Part shown: piece after piece, positions 27,587-37,026 of the stretch
Position numbering within the stretch: position 1 is the first letter of the stretch
Layout: the number at the start of each line of letters is the position of its first letter
Source: Ignavibacteriota bacterium
GTDB taxonomy: Bacteria; Bacteroidota; Ignavibacteria; Ignavibacteriales; Melioribacteraceae
Length of the DNA stretch: 64,000 nt
Reading direction: 5' to 3'
Assembly: GCA_016716225.1 (NCBI GenBank)
Contig: JADJWT010000001.1
Coordinates: 496,001 to 560,000 of the forward strand
Notes under the pieces: model-generated
The model's input: only the letters and a program-made list of their open reading frames with translations
What the model was told of the DNA's origin: nothing
Database searches by the model: none
Position numbers and translations under genes: made by a program

Positions 27587-29395
27587 TTAAGCGATTGGTA
27601 GTGTGAAATGAAATTTGGATCCTTTATTAATTGAACTTTCCACCCAAATTTTACCACCTTGAGTTTCAACCATTTCTTTTGCAATAGATAATCCTAATCC
27701 GGTTCCTTTCTTTTTATCTGATCTTACAAATTTCTTAAATATATTTTCAATATCGTCTTGCGATATTCCAGATCCATTATCAATAACAGAAAACATTAAA
27801 TAGTTTTCAAGTTTTTCTAATGTAATTTTAATCTTTCCGTGTAAAGAAGAATATCTAATTGCATTTGTTAATAAGTTTACTAATATCCAAACAGATTTTT
27901 CTTTATCCGCTTTTATTTGAGGTGGGTTTTCTAATAATTCAAAATCAAGTTCAATTTCCTTTTCTGAAAATAATATCATTAATGCAGAAATTGCCAAATC
28001 AATTAACTGTATCGGATCTGTTTTCTCAATTATTAAATTTATTCTTCCGGTTTCTACTTGTGTAAAATCCAGCAATTCATTTACCACTCTTAACAGTTTT
28101 CTATTCTGTAGAGAAATTGATTCAACTAATTTTTTCTGTTCTTCATTTAATGTACCTAATCTAATATCATTCAATAATTTCAAACTCAAATTAACTGATG
28201 AGATTGGGGTTTTCAATTCATGAGAAATTGTTGCAATTAAATTAGTTTTCGCTAAATCTTTTTCTTTAAATAAAGTAACATTATTAAAAATTAAAACTGT
28301 TCCCTTTATTTCATTTTTATTGTTTAATGCTTTTTCAAGTTTAACCTCTATTTTATCAAGATTAAAGAACTGTTTAGTTTCGTCATCAAATATTTCAATT
28401 TGTTTATTGTTTTTATTTTCAGAGAATATTTCATTACAATAAATATCCAATTTTGCTGAATGTTTTTTTAAATCAAAAATATTTTTATTTATGACTGGTA
28501 TATTCTCTGTAAATAATAATTTTTGAGCTTTGGAATTTATTAAAATAATATTATTGTTTTCATCAAGAAGTATAATCCCGTCATTCAAACCATAAACCAA
28601 ACTTTCAATTCTTTTCTTTTCGAATAATTTCTGATCAATATGCTGTTCTTCAAATTCCTTTAGTCTTTCCGCCATTAAGTTAAACGCATTTGTTAGTGAA
28701 CCTATTTCATCTGTTGATTTGAAATTAATTTTTTGATCAAAACTTTTTGCAGAAATTGCTTTTATTTTAGATGTAAGTTCTACGATAGGTTTTATTATAT
28801 AATTTGGAAACTTTATTAAAAAAAATAATATTATTATTAAACTGCTGAATGAAATAATTGACATCAGCGATATTACTTCTTTCGATGTATTTTCAGCAAT
28901 GTCATTTTTCCGTACTATGCTGTTCATATTTAGATTATAAATATCACTAATTATTTTTCTCATCGAAATAATTTTTGTTTCAAGATTTTCTACCAATAAA
29001 TTTTCATCATTCTGATTTTCTGAAATTACTTTTTTACAATCAAAAAAAAACATTTCTAATTGTTTAACAAGTTCCTGTTCACCCTTTTCTGTAATATTGT
29101 TTTTTTGTCGGTGTAATAAAATGCTGAAATTAGAAATGTGTTTTAATAATGAATCTTGATTAATAAAATTATGATCAAGTTTTCGTATTTTTTTTAAATT
29201 ATATATGTCTTCAATTTTACTTAATTCTTCAAACATTAAAAATGAATAATCAATTGAATGATAATTATCTTTTATTATTGCTCGTGAGTCTTGAGATAGT
29301 TTATTTAACGAATAAATGCCGAATAAACTAAGAGCAATAATTGTTATAATAATTATTGAAAAACTGACGAATATTTTTGTTTTAAGTGATAACAT
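27587..29395 (-). CDS. membrane sensor histidine kinase with HAMP and PAS
   Basis: The 602-aa kinase has TM1 at about residues 7-30, a helical extracytoplasmic sensor (about 31-175), and TM2 at about 176-197. HAMP (about 198-250, 'IVELTSKIKAISAKSFDQKI'), a PAS-like domain (about 265-370), HisKA with 'IATISHELKTPISSVNLSLKLL' and HATPase with 'GTGLGLSIAKEM' follow. Its ATG overlaps the stop of the upstream sigma-54 regulator by one base (TAATG), so the two are translationally coupled and are almost surely cognate partners. Confidence 0.92.
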   Translation of the reverse strand: MLSLKTKIFVSFSIIIITIIALSLFGIYSLNKLSQDSRAIIKDNYHSIDYSFLMFEELSKIEDIYNLKKIRKLDHNFINQDSLLKHISNFSILLHRQKNNITEKGEQELVKQLEMFFFDCKKVISENQNDENLLVENLETKIISMRKIISDIYNLNMNSIVRKNDIAENTSKEVISLMSIISFSSLIIILFFLIKFPNYIIKPIVELTSKIKAISAKSFDQKINFKSTDEIGSLTNAFNLMAERLKEFEEQHIDQKLFEKKRIESLVYGLNDGIILLDENNNIILINSKAQKLLFTENIPVINKNIFDLKKHSAKLDIYCNEIFSENKNNKQIEIFDDETKQFFNLDKIEVKLEKALNNKNEIKGTVLIFNNVTLFKEKDLAKTNLIATISHELKTPISSVNLSLKLLNDIRLGTLNEEQKKLVESISLQNRKLLRVVNELLDFTQVETGRINLIIEKTDPIQLIDLAISALMILFSEKEIELDFELLENPPQIKADKEKSVWILVNLLTNAIRYSSLHGKIKITLEKLENYLMFSVIDNGSGISQDDIENIFKKFVRSDKKKGTGLGLSIAKEMVETQGGKIWVESSINKGSKFHFTLPIA

Positions 29396-30747
29396 TAATC
29401 TTGTTTTATTTCATATTGCTCAATTTTTCTGTACAACGTTGTTAATCCTATTCCCAATAGATCAGCTGCTTTATTTTTGTTATTCTGTGTTAATGCAAGT
29501 ACTTCCTGAATATGTTTTTTTTCTAGATCATTTATTGACAATGTATTATTCGACATGGTAAAATCATCATGTTGGAAAAAGAATTCTTGAGGTAAATATC
29601 TTGATTGAATGTTTCCATTTTCTGAAAGTATAACTACTCTTTCACAAACATTTCTTAATTCTCTTACATTCCCTGGAAATGGATACATTATAAGTTTAAT
29701 ATGAAAATCCGGATCAATATTAAATATTGGTTTATTAAATTTCTTTGAGAACTGAGAAATAAAATATTCAGCAAGAATCGTAATGTCTTCTTTTCTTTCA
29801 CGTAATGGTGGCAAGTTCAATATAAATGTACTAATTCTGTAAAACAAATCTTTCCTGAACATCTCCTTTTTAATTTCTTCATCAAGATTTTTATTCGTTG
29901 CTGAAATAATTCTTACGTCAACTTGCGTTTCTTTTAAATCACCTGGTTTTATAAAAGTATTTGTTTCGAGAACCCTGAGTAATTTCGCTTGCAGATTAAT
30001 CGACATTTCACTTATTTCATCTAAAAATAAGGTTCCTCCATCAGCTTCTTCAAAAAGTCCTTTTTTATTTGAAATGGCACCTGTAAAAGCACCTTTCTTA
30101 TAGCCAAATAACTCCGATTCCAAAATATCTTTCGGAATACTGCTGCAATTTATTGCAACAAATTGTTTATCAGCTCTATAACTTTCATAATGAATTGCCT
30201 GCGCAAAAACTTCTTTTCCGGTTCCGGTTTCACCGGTTATTAAAATAGTTGTATCAGAATCCGTAAATTTTTTTGCTAGTGAAATGTTTTCTTTAATTGA
30301 GGTTGAACATCCAATAATATTTTCATACTTAAATTTGTTTCTAATTTTACTTTCAAGTTTATTTAATTTTGATGATAAACGAAATTTATCCATTGCTTTT
30401 TCAATCGTCGGAATAATTTTTTCATCATCATCTCCTTTTGTAATATAGTCAAACGCCCCAAGTTTTATCGATTTAACACCGTCATTAATTTTACCATAAG
30501 CTGTCAATATTATTATTTCGACAAATGGGTTTTTCTTCTTTATGATTGGGATAAATTCAATACTATTAATTTCATTTAGTCTTACGTCCAGAACAATTAC
30601 ATGAATATCTTCTTCAGTTATAATTTTCAATCCGTCATCAATATTTTCCGCACAAAATGAATTATAATTTTCCAAAGTCAATAATTTTGATAACAGATTT
30701 CTAATTTCCAGCTGATCGTCAATTACTAATATATTTCCTTTATTCAT
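29395..30747 (-). CDS. NtrC-type sigma-54 response regulator
   Basis: The 450-aa regulator has a receiver (residues 1-120, 'VIDDQLEIRN', phospho-Asp in 'VIVLDVRLNEINS'). AAA+ has Walker A GETGTGKE and the exact sigma-54 loop GAFTGA; Walker B is 'TLFLDEISEM'. A Fis-type HTH closes the protein ('NKAADLLGIGLTTLYRKI'). It overlaps the downstream membrane kinase gene by 1 bp. The ktrBA operon lies beyond on the same strand. Targets are unknown. Confidence 0.93.
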   Translation of the reverse strand: MNKGNILVIDDQLEIRNLLSKLLTLENYNSFCAENIDDGLKIITEEDIHVIVLDVRLNEINSIEFIPIIKKKNPFVEIIILTAYGKINDGVKSIKLGAFDYITKGDDDEKIIPTIEKAMDKFRLSSKLNKLESKIRNKFKYENIIGCSTSIKENISLAKKFTDSDTTILITGETGTGKEVFAQAIHYESYRADKQFVAINCSSIPKDILESELFGYKKGAFTGAISNKKGLFEEADGGTLFLDEISEMSINLQAKLLRVLETNTFIKPGDLKETQVDVRIISATNKNLDEEIKKEMFRKDLFYRISTFILNLPPLRERKEDITILAEYFISQFSKKFNKPIFNIDPDFHIKLIMYPFPGNVRELRNVCERVVILSENGNIQSRYLPQEFFFQHDDFTMSNNTLSINDLEKKHIQEVLALTQNNKNKAADLLGIGLTTLYRKIEQYEIKQD

Positions 30748-30980
30748 TGGATTATCTACTAAAATAAAATGTTTTCATTATGAATTAGAAATAATATAAT
30801 CAATATTTATGCCTATTGGAAAAGTAAGTTTGTTTAACATTTTGAATAAATATCAGTTTATTTTTTTCATTTTGAAAATATTTTATTCAATTTGGAAATT
30901 GATTTAATATCTTTATTATGTTTTAAGACAATAAATATATTTATATGGTTAAGGATGATAAAACTAACACTTTAATTTTT

Positions 30981-31583
30981 CTATATCGCTGCAACTTCCA
31001 TTTCCATATTTTTTTCATCTTTGTATGGAACACATTTTTCAAAATTACTGCTTAAATCTCCACTTAAAAATTCAACTGCATCTTTCATATTCAATATAAC
31101 TGGCATTCTGTTGTGAATTTTTTTCATAAATTCATTCGGTTCGGTCGTAATTAATGAAATAGTTTTTTTACCTTCTTTATCCTTGTTAAATAAACCTGGA
31201 ACGAAAAACATTTCGTCATTTTTTAAAAATATTCTGTATGGAATTTTCTTATTTTTTTCTTTTTTCCATTCATAAAAAGCTGACATTGGAATTATACATC
31301 TATTTCTATCAAACAACATTTTCCAAAATTGTTTTGATGAAATAGTTTCAATTCTTGAATTGAAAATTAGTGGTGATTCTTCTGAAAATTTTATTCCCCA
31401 TTTATTTGTTTCAGCTAAATGATCAGAATCATTCTTCAATATTGTAACAATGGTATTAGTTGGAGCAATATTTTCTTTTTTTCGCAATTTATCAATTGTT
31501 CTAAAAAATACATTAATATTGAACTCTGCAAATTTTTCCATCATCCAATCTTCACGGACTTTATTCTCAAATCTCCCGCACAT
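30981..31583 (-). CDS. SRAP-family abasic-site-processing protein (YedK/HMCES-like)
   Basis: The 200-aa protein starts Met-Cys-Gly-Arg-Phe; the Cys at position 2 is the residue that crosslinks abasic sites in single-stranded DNA after Met removal. Further active-site residues are visible in 'NSRIETI' (Asn), 'FYEWKK' (Glu) and 'HNRMPVIL' (His). SRAP proteins shield abasic sites during replication. It stands alone between the sigma-54 regulator and the edge of the cassette region. Confidence 0.92.
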   Translation of the reverse strand: MCGRFENKVREDWMMEKFAEFNINVFFRTIDKLRKKENIAPTNTIVTILKNDSDHLAETNKWGIKFSEESPLIFNSRIETISSKQFWKMLFDRNRCIIPMSAFYEWKKEKNKKIPYRIFLKNDEMFFVPGLFNKDKEGKKTISLITTEPNEFMKKIHNRMPVILNMKDAVEFLSGDLSSNFEKCVPYKDEKNMEMEVAAI

Positions 31584-31717
31584 AATTTTCCCTTTCTTAA
31601 AGTCTTTAAGACAAATTTAAAAAATAAATCAGATAAATAAATGGCAAGATTTGGGATGGATTTTAAACGTAGATAATTTTAGAAGGGTTATTGTTTTGCT
31701 AATAAATATTTATTATT

Positions 31718-32143
31718 CTATATTGCCATACTTTTCTTTTCACCACACACTAAACATATTTCTCTGTGAACACAAATGATGTTTCCGCATTTTGAACAAC
31801 TCCATTTCTTTTTTTCATTTTGAATAAATTTTTTAATACCAATTTCTTTGATAGTATTTAAATTCTCAATCATGCTCATTCCATATTTTGTTCTATAGCG
31901 TTTATCAAGATTCCTAATTCTTTTACATGGATATTTTGCACATGTATAACAGAATTTAGATTTATCATTTAATAAGAATTCGCAATTTTTTATAGAACAT
32001 GTAAAACAATGATTCGACTTATTTAAACTAGTTGATTGGCAACCAGCACATTTATTTTTAATTCGTTGATAGCCAATACAGAGCCCACAATTCATTCCGC
32101 ATGGTGCTATCATTGAAGAAGTTAAATTAATATTTATTTTCAT
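31718..32143 (-). CDS. DUF3795-like cysteine-rich protein
   Basis: The 141-aa protein has about 18 cysteines in CxxC-type pairs, starting 'APCGMNCGLCIGY' and continuing 'CAGCQS', 'CFTCSIKNC' and 'CYTCAKYPC', the pattern of DUF3795. It ends with a separate zinc-ribbon-like pair (CSKC, CLVC). Metal binding is likely; function unknown. It lies at the distal end of the cassette array and may be either the last cassette or flanking chromosome, because only a decayed half repeat separates it from the next gene. Confidence 0.65.
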   Translation of the reverse strand: MKININLTSSMIAPCGMNCGLCIGYQRIKNKCAGCQSTSLNKSNHCFTCSIKNCEFLLNDKSKFCYTCAKYPCKRIRNLDKRYRTKYGMSMIENLNTIKEIGIKKFIQNEKKKWSCSKCGNIICVHREICLVCGEKKSMAI

Positions 32144-32174
32144 ACTTGAATTTAAATTTTTTTCAAACTTTCTG

Positions 32175-32272
32175 ATTTCAAACCAAACCCAAATTAGCGA
32201 AGCAGTTTACCCCGATTCATCGGTTTCGGGAACATGCCCCGCTTGTTTTTACGGGGATTTGTTGGCTATGCA
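32175..32272 (-). repeat. decayed attC (right half only)
   Basis: The segment keeps the tract 'aaaccaaacccaaattagcgaag' in broken form and ends 'ggggatttgttggctatgc'. The left arm with the TAACGGCGTGGC core is missing. It marks the decayed distal end of the array. Confidence 0.5.
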
Positions 32273-32286
32273 ATTATTTAAATGTG

Positions 32287-32736
32287 TTAAATAACTGTTA
32301 AATGAATTATAATTAGCCAATTATTATTTACTTTCTCTAAAACAAGTAAATTTCTTCCTATAGCTTTTTGTCCATTATTTGTTGCTTCGTATTTACAAGT
32401 AAGCGTTGCAAGTTTACATGAATAATTAATTGATAGGATTTCAATACTATCAATATGCCCTCCCATATTCATACCGTTTTGAAAATTCTCAATTAATCGG
32501 TCTCTACCTTTTGCTACTAATCCTTTTACGTGGGGAGAAATATATTCAGCATTTTCACTATATAACGATATAAGATTTTTTGCGTCACCTCCATTGTAAG
32601 CTTCAATCCATTTTTGCAAATTATTTTGAAAAGCAATTTTAAGTGAATCAGCAACTAATTCATTTTCAATACTAGTTTGTGCAGTTATTGAATAATGTAA
32701 ATAAAATACAATAAAAAAAATGAATAATACTTTCAT
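32287..32736 (-). CDS. secreted NTF2-like (SnoaL/DUF4440) protein
   Basis: The 149-aa protein has a signal peptide (ending near 'SITAQ') and an NTF2-like cone fold: 'LQKWIEAYNGGDAKNLISLYSENAEYISPHVKGLVAKG', then strands ending 'NNWLIIIHLTVI'. Such domains bind small ligands or act as isomerase-like scaffolds; the ligand is unknown. It sits in a cassette with decayed ends. Two more NTF2-like secreted proteins occur in nearby cassettes (34.1 and 37.0 kb). Confidence 0.7.
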   Translation of the reverse strand: MKVLFIFFIVFYLHYSITAQTSIENELVADSLKIAFQNNLQKWIEAYNGGDAKNLISLYSENAEYISPHVKGLVAKGRDRLIENFQNGMNMGGHIDSIEILSINYSCKLATLTCKYEATNNGQKAIGRNLLVLEKVNNNWLIIIHLTVI

Positions 32737-32771
32737 ACCTGAACTCTTATATTTTTAAATAATACTATTAC

Positions 32772-33052
32772 ATTGCCTAAAAGTGTGGCTCCGTTATCCG
32801 TTAGTTAACAGAAACGGATAACCAGTCAGCACAAAATTACAATTTTTAAATAACGATTGGTTAATTTTACAAAGTAGTTTTTAATTTTATTTTACTAAAA
32901 ACTGCGACTCACTTTTCTTAATTGCACTTCACTTTAACAAAAAACTAAAACTTGCCTGCTGCAAGCAGGTTTAATTTCCAACTTTCTGTTTACAACCCAA
33001 ACCAGTATTTAGCTTACACGCCTTGGTGAGTAAAGCTATCAGGTTGAAGTTG
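32772..33052 (-). repeat. decayed attC with inserted palindrome
   Basis: It begins TTGCCTAAAAGTGTGGC in place of GCCTAACGGCGTGGC and ends 'aggttgaagttggtaagg' in place of 'gggttgatttgttggttagg'. The central tract (ataacgattggttaatttt... aaaaactgcgactcactttt) is well kept. A GC-rich palindrome CCTGC-TGCAA-GCAGG is inserted near 32955. Confidence 0.6.
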
Positions 33053-33065
33053 GTAAGGAGTAACT

Positions 33066-33296
33066 CTAATTTGACTTTGAATTTTGTCGTAATAAACTAA
33101 TAGTTGTAAAAATGGCTGAAATACTAAAAAGAACAAAAAGAAGTAATCCCATAACTACAACGCCCCATTCTTCTAACAGATCTGGTTCGCGGTTCTGATA
33201 TATATCCAGCAATGAGAGCACCACAACGATTAAATATACGACCGAGATTATACCTAATACTAGGGTTACTACTATACTTGTTCTATGATTTTGCAT
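33066..33296 (-). CDS. small membrane protein
   Basis: The 76-aa protein has two predicted TM helices (about residues 8-30 and 44-66) joined by a short acidic loop. No known family is recognisable. It lies directly after a decayed attC and 36 bp from the next gene, so the two may share one cassette. Confidence 0.55.
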   Translation of the reverse strand: MQNHRTSIVVTLVLGIISVVYLIVVVLSLLDIYQNREPDLLEEWGVVVMGLLLFVLFSISAIFTTISLLRQNSKSN

Positions 33297-33332
33297 AACT
33301 CCTCATAAATTGATATTAGTTGATGGTAATTT

Positions 33333-33875
33333 TCATCTTGAATAATACCTATCAATTATAAGTCTAATTCTATTTCTATTAAATCGTTGAACAAAAACCG
33401 GATAGAGATTCATTATTACATTAAATATCGTTAGCCAAAGCACAAATTGAATGTCTCTTAAAATTCCAAATAAAATTGCTAACAAAACATTAAGTCCAAT
33501 TCCAAGAGCATGACCTTGTTCAGATTCAATCATTTGCTTATTTAAGTCTTCAACTGCAGAAAGACTCTTACCTTTTAAAATAATTTTTCTTGTTGAAATG
33601 GGAATAGGATATTTTTGCAAAACTTTCTTGAATCTTATAACTCCGATAGATTTATAAATTTTTGAAGAATATTCAATTGGTAGAATTTTTAAATGCTTTA
33701 TTAATCGAATATTCATTAATCTTGTGACTAAAGTTATAAATACCACTGAAAGACCAGTCAGCCAAAATGAATCCAGTATTATTCCGAATAAATTTCTGTT
33801 TAATTCATTATTCAAATATAAAACCAATATCAACAGATATAAAAGAATTAATAAAAATCCAAGAAGGCGTTTCAT
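33333..33875 (-). CDS. membrane protein of unknown function
   Basis: The 180-aa protein starts at the ATG at 33875 (MKRLLGFLLILLYLLIL), giving a natural first TM helix; a longer frame to 33965 adds a hydrophilic stretch. TM helices lie at about residues 4-24, 37-57 and 125-160. The hydrophilic middle contains 'VLQKYPIPISTRKIILKGKSLSAVEDLNK'. No family recognised. Confidence 0.5.
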   Translation of the reverse strand: MKRLLGFLLILLYLLILVLYLNNELNRNLFGIILDSFWLTGLSVVFITLVTRLMNIRLIKHLKILPIEYSSKIYKSIGVIRFKKVLQKYPIPISTRKIILKGKSLSAVEDLNKQMIESEQGHALGIGLNVLLAILFGILRDIQFVLWLTIFNVIMNLYPVFVQRFNRNRIRLIIDRYYSR

Positions 33876-33965
33876 CTTTTCATAAATCCTAATTTTTAAA
33901 TACAAACTACATGGCTCAGTTGCTAGTGGATTTCTAATTTTTACTCTACTTTTACAAACTTGCAT

Positions 33966-34084
33966 TGAGCATGTCGAAATGATACTAAAATTTACTTTCT
34001 AGCTTAAATCGTAAACAAGCTTGTTACTTTTCATCGATGTAGGGTTGCCTGCACTTCTTGTTTTACTGCTATTTACCGGTTATT
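33966..34084 (-). repeat. attC remnant, 142-bp gene-free stretch
   Basis: Only fragments of the repeat survive: 'aaatttactttctagctt' and a terminal 'gctatttaccggttat'. No left core is visible. Confidence 0.35.
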
Positions 34085-34107
34085 TTTTTATTTTTTTAAA
34101 TTTATAA

Positions 34108-34617
34108 TTATTGTTCTACAAGTTGATCATCTTGATGTGAGCCATGATAATGCACTATTTTCCAGTTCTTACCTTCTCTTCTGCAGACAATTGTTATAGC
34201 TCCTTTGTTAAAATATTGGCTTTTATTCTTATCTTTCTTGGTACCATACCATTTATATAAAACACTGACAACTCCAGAATTTTCACTTAATATTGTACAT
34301 CGGATCTCTTCAATTTCATGTTTGTAGTTTAAGTGTTCTTCTGCTTCATGCTGCATACTACCAAATGTAACTTCTTCCCATTTATTAAAGCTTGGGACAT
34401 AAAAACCATCACTAATTAATGTAAAATCATTTGTTTTTGAAAATAATTTTAATGAGCCTTTTGGATCGAAAGGTGGTTCCCAACTTTTTAGGTAGTTGAT
34501 TGCTATATTTTTTAATGAATCACTAACTGCAAAATTGTATTCCTTTATTGAATTTTCAGATGTTCGCTCACATGATAACAATATGAATGTTATAACAACC
34601 AGAATTAAATATCTCAT
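34108..34617 (-). CDS. NTF2-like (DUF4440-type) lipoprotein
   Basis: The 169-aa lipoprotein has a short hydrophobic leader and lipobox (LLSC, Cys15). The mature part has the NTF2-like pattern: an N-terminal helix 'NIAINYLKSWEPPFDPKGSLKLFS', then strands 'FTLISDG', 'GVVSVLYKWYG', 'AITIVCRREGKNWKIVHYHGS'. The terminal Trp-Lys-Ile-x-His pattern is typical of DUF4440. Ligand unknown; probably exported to the periplasm or outer membrane. Confidence 0.65.
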   Translation of the reverse strand: MRYLILVVITFILLSCERTSENSIKEYNFAVSDSLKNIAINYLKSWEPPFDPKGSLKLFSKTNDFTLISDGFYVPSFNKWEEVTFGSMQHEAEEHLNYKHEIEEIRCTILSENSGVVSVLYKWYGTKKDKNKSQYFNKGAITIVCRREGKNWKIVHYHGSHQDDQLVEQ

Positions 34618-34639
34618 TTATTGTTCTCCACATTTATTT

Positions 34640-34812
34640 CTATTTTGACTTTTCATTTTTTGTATTTAATAAGGCATATCGATATGGCCCCATTTTCCGT
34701 AAGCTATACAATTATCTTCACTTTAACAAACCTGCATTCAGCTTGCCGCAATTCATCTGGAGTCTGGTTGCTTTCCGCGTTTGCTTTTGCGGGGATTTGT
34801 TTGATAAACGAA
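34640..34812 (-). repeat. strongly decayed attC
   Basis: Fragments include 'aaggcatatcgatatggcccc', 'cttcactttaacaaa' and a terminal 'ggggatttgtttgata'. The final part resembles the decayed copy at 32.2 kb ('acggggatttgttggctat'), suggesting shared descent of this end of the array. Confidence 0.4.
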
Positions 34813-34816
34813 TTTT

Positions 34817-35365
34817 TTATTTCCATTTACCAATTGCAAAATAACTAAAATCACAATAACCTTCCCAATTCATATAAAATCTTGCACTTGAATTTGTGAT
34901 ATTATCAACACCTAATGCATTTTGTCTAACTATTAAATCCATAAGTATTTTGGGCGGATCTATAAAACTAACTGGAAACTCAAGAGTTACTCCATTCATA
35001 TTTGTTCTCCCGTTCCCCCAGCACATTTGTAAACTATCGATTCTTAAATAATTTTCATTTGTTTCAGGCTGACTAGCTATTAACATTTGAATTGTTTGCG
35101 CTTGGTTCTCAATTAACCTTTCTAATTCTGAATTCAAAGAATCTGAATATTGTTTTTGTGATAAATTTAATGAATCAATAATTTCTTGTTGCCTAGTTAA
35201 CTGAAAAAGTAACGTTTTAATTAATTCTTTTTGATTTTCTTGTTCAATTTTTTGACTTTCTAATTCATCTTCTAACTTATTCAATTTATCTTCTAAAGGA
35301 TTTTCACAATTTACAAATAATATAGTAGTTAATACGATTAACTTAATTTTTAATATTTGATACAT
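34817..35365 (-). CDS. coiled-coil lipoprotein
   Basis: The 182-aa lipoprotein starts at the ATG at 35365, directly after a strong CTAGGAGG site; an alternative start at 35404 lacks one. The leader ends in a lipobox (FVNC). A long heptad-patterned coiled coil covers about residues 24-90 ('LEDKLNKLEDELESQKIE...'), followed by a beta-rich globular end that contains 'LRIDSLQMCWGNGRTNMNGVT'. Family not recognised. It shares a segment without a visible attC with the next, upstream gene. Confidence 0.6.
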   Translation of the reverse strand: MYQILKIKLIVLTTILFVNCENPLEDKLNKLEDELESQKIEQENQKELIKTLLFQLTRQQEIIDSLNLSQKQYSDSLNSELERLIENQAQTIQMLIASQPETNENYLRIDSLQMCWGNGRTNMNGVTLEFPVSFIDPPKILMDLIVRQNALGVDNITNSSARFYMNWEGYCDFSYFAIGKWK

Positions 35366-35432
35366 TATTCCTCCTAGACAATAATTGTAAATTAATTTTT
35401 TCAAACATACTAAGTCACTTTACCCCTTTATT

Positions 35433-36746
35433 TTACTTCACTAAAAGCATCTTCTTTGTTTGAGTAAATTCTCCTGCTTGAAGTTTATAAAAATATACTC
35501 CAGTTGGAAAATCACTTGCATGAAACTCAATATGATAACTTCCTACACTTTGTAGATTATCGACCAAGGTTTTAACTTTTTCACCAAGTATATTATAAAT
35601 AATTAATCTTACTTTTGTTTGTTCACTATTCACATTTATTGGGATTGTATAGTTAATTCTTGTTGTTGGATTAAAAGGATTTGGATAATTTTGGGATAAT
35701 ATAAACTCAATTGGATTTACAATTTCTTTTTTTTGAATCGACGTAATTGTTGAACCCAAATAAATACTAGCTGTATCATTATCTGTCTTCGTACCAATAT
35801 ATAAATTATCTTTTGAATCTATAAATATTGAATTAATTGTTGAATCGATTAATCCCACATCAATTTTTTCCCAATTATTCCCATTATTTGTTGAATAATA
35901 AATTCCAGCATTTTCTATTGTATTAAAAATTGTTCCCTTTGAATCTATGGCAATTTTTTTTACTTTCAATGATGGTAATCCATTATTTACTTGCTTCCAA
36001 TTAATACCATTATCAACTGACAAATAAATTCCACCACTATTTAATGTATCATATTGCGATGAAGCTGCAAAAATATTTCCATCTTTGCCTTGCACAAATG
36101 ACCAAGAATATGTTCTTTCTAAAGTGAGTACTTCTTCCCATGTTTCTCCACCATCTGACGAACGATAAATAAAAGAAGGCGGATTAGGAAAATATCCAGA
36201 GATTACCCCGGCTAATATGACATCGTCATTTATAAACAAATATTCTTGTACTTGATTTTCTAAATCTAATTTTGTCCAACTTTTACCATTATCTTTTGAG
36301 CAATAATTTGTGCTGTTTGCACCAATAAAAATTTTACCATTTGGACTGATTCCAATTGTATGAACAAAACTTACCGGTAATGTATCTACAATAGTTTCCC
36401 AATTTTGTCCTTTATCAATTGACTTGTATATCCTTCTTGCCGCTGTTATGTAAATGTAATTAGTATTTGAAATCACACAACTTAAATATGGATGATCATA
36501 AATTTGTTGAAAAATACTTTTCCCTACTTCTTTTAAATGTAGTTTATTAGTCCAACCACCAAAAATTATATTTGGATCATGCCAATAGGATATTGTTAAA
36601 ATATCATCATTATTATTGACAACAATTTTTTCAATTCTTTTAGTTTCGGGAATAATAAATTTTGTCCATAACAAACTATTAGGATAAATAATTGAAATAA
36701 ATAAAATTGGTAAACCTATCAAACTAACACAATAATATTTTTTCAT
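35433..36746 (-). CDS. secreted BNR/sialidase-like beta-propeller protein with T9SS-type sorting domain
   Basis: The 437-aa protein has a signal peptide-like N-terminus. Repeated propeller blades with Asp-box motifs follow ('KSIDKGQNWETIV', 'CSKDNGKSWTKL', 'RSSDGGETWEEV', 'LSVDNGINWKQV', 'YSTNNGNNWEKI'). A sorting domain from about residue 345 ('LSQNYPNPFNPTTRINYTI' ... 'PTGVYFYKLQAGEFTQTKKMLLVK') ends the protein. Export by type IX secretion is likely. Asp-box propellers include sialidases and photosystem-assembly-like proteins; I see no catalytic residues that would show sialidase activity. Confidence 0.75.
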   Translation of the reverse strand: MKKYYCVSLIGLPILFISIIYPNSLLWTKFIIPETKRIEKIVVNNNDDILTISYWHDPNIIFGGWTNKLHLKEVGKSIFQQIYDHPYLSCVISNTNYIYITAARRIYKSIDKGQNWETIVDTLPVSFVHTIGISPNGKIFIGANSTNYCSKDNGKSWTKLDLENQVQEYLFINDDVILAGVISGYFPNPPSFIYRSSDGGETWEEVLTLERTYSWSFVQGKDGNIFAASSQYDTLNSGGIYLSVDNGINWKQVNNGLPSLKVKKIAIDSKGTIFNTIENAGIYYSTNNGNNWEKIDVGLIDSTINSIFIDSKDNLYIGTKTDNDTASIYLGSTITSIQKKEIVNPIEFILSQNYPNPFNPTTRINYTIPINVNSEQTKVRLIIYNILGEKVKTLVDNLQSVGSYHIEFHASDFPTGVYFYKLQAGEFTQTKKMLLVK

Positions 36747-36764
36747 AAGATTTTCTATTTATCA

Positions 36765-37007
36765 ACATAACGGCGGCGCAAACAACCCGTCCGCCCAAAA
36801 CAACAATTTTATTAAATAACGAATGATTTATTTTAAAAGCAGTTTTTAACCTTGCGGGCAGGCATGTTTGGTTTTACAAAAAACTGCGACTCACTTTACA
36901 TAATTGTACTTCACTTTAACAAAAAAATAAAACTTACTTTCAAACTTTCAGTTTACACACCAAACCAGAATTGAGCGAAGCGGTCGCGTTGATTTGTTGG
37001 TTATATG
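36765..37007 (-). repeat. attC site
   Basis: TAAC core at 36768, G/TT cut at 37000/37001. The arm reads 'ggcggcgcaaacaacccgtccgcc' (slightly variant). Central stem GCAGTTTTT/AAAAACTGC. A GC-rich insert (ccttgcgggcaggcatg) lies inside the stem loop near 36850. Confidence 0.8.
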
Positions 37008-37026
37008 CAATTATTATAATCTTAAA

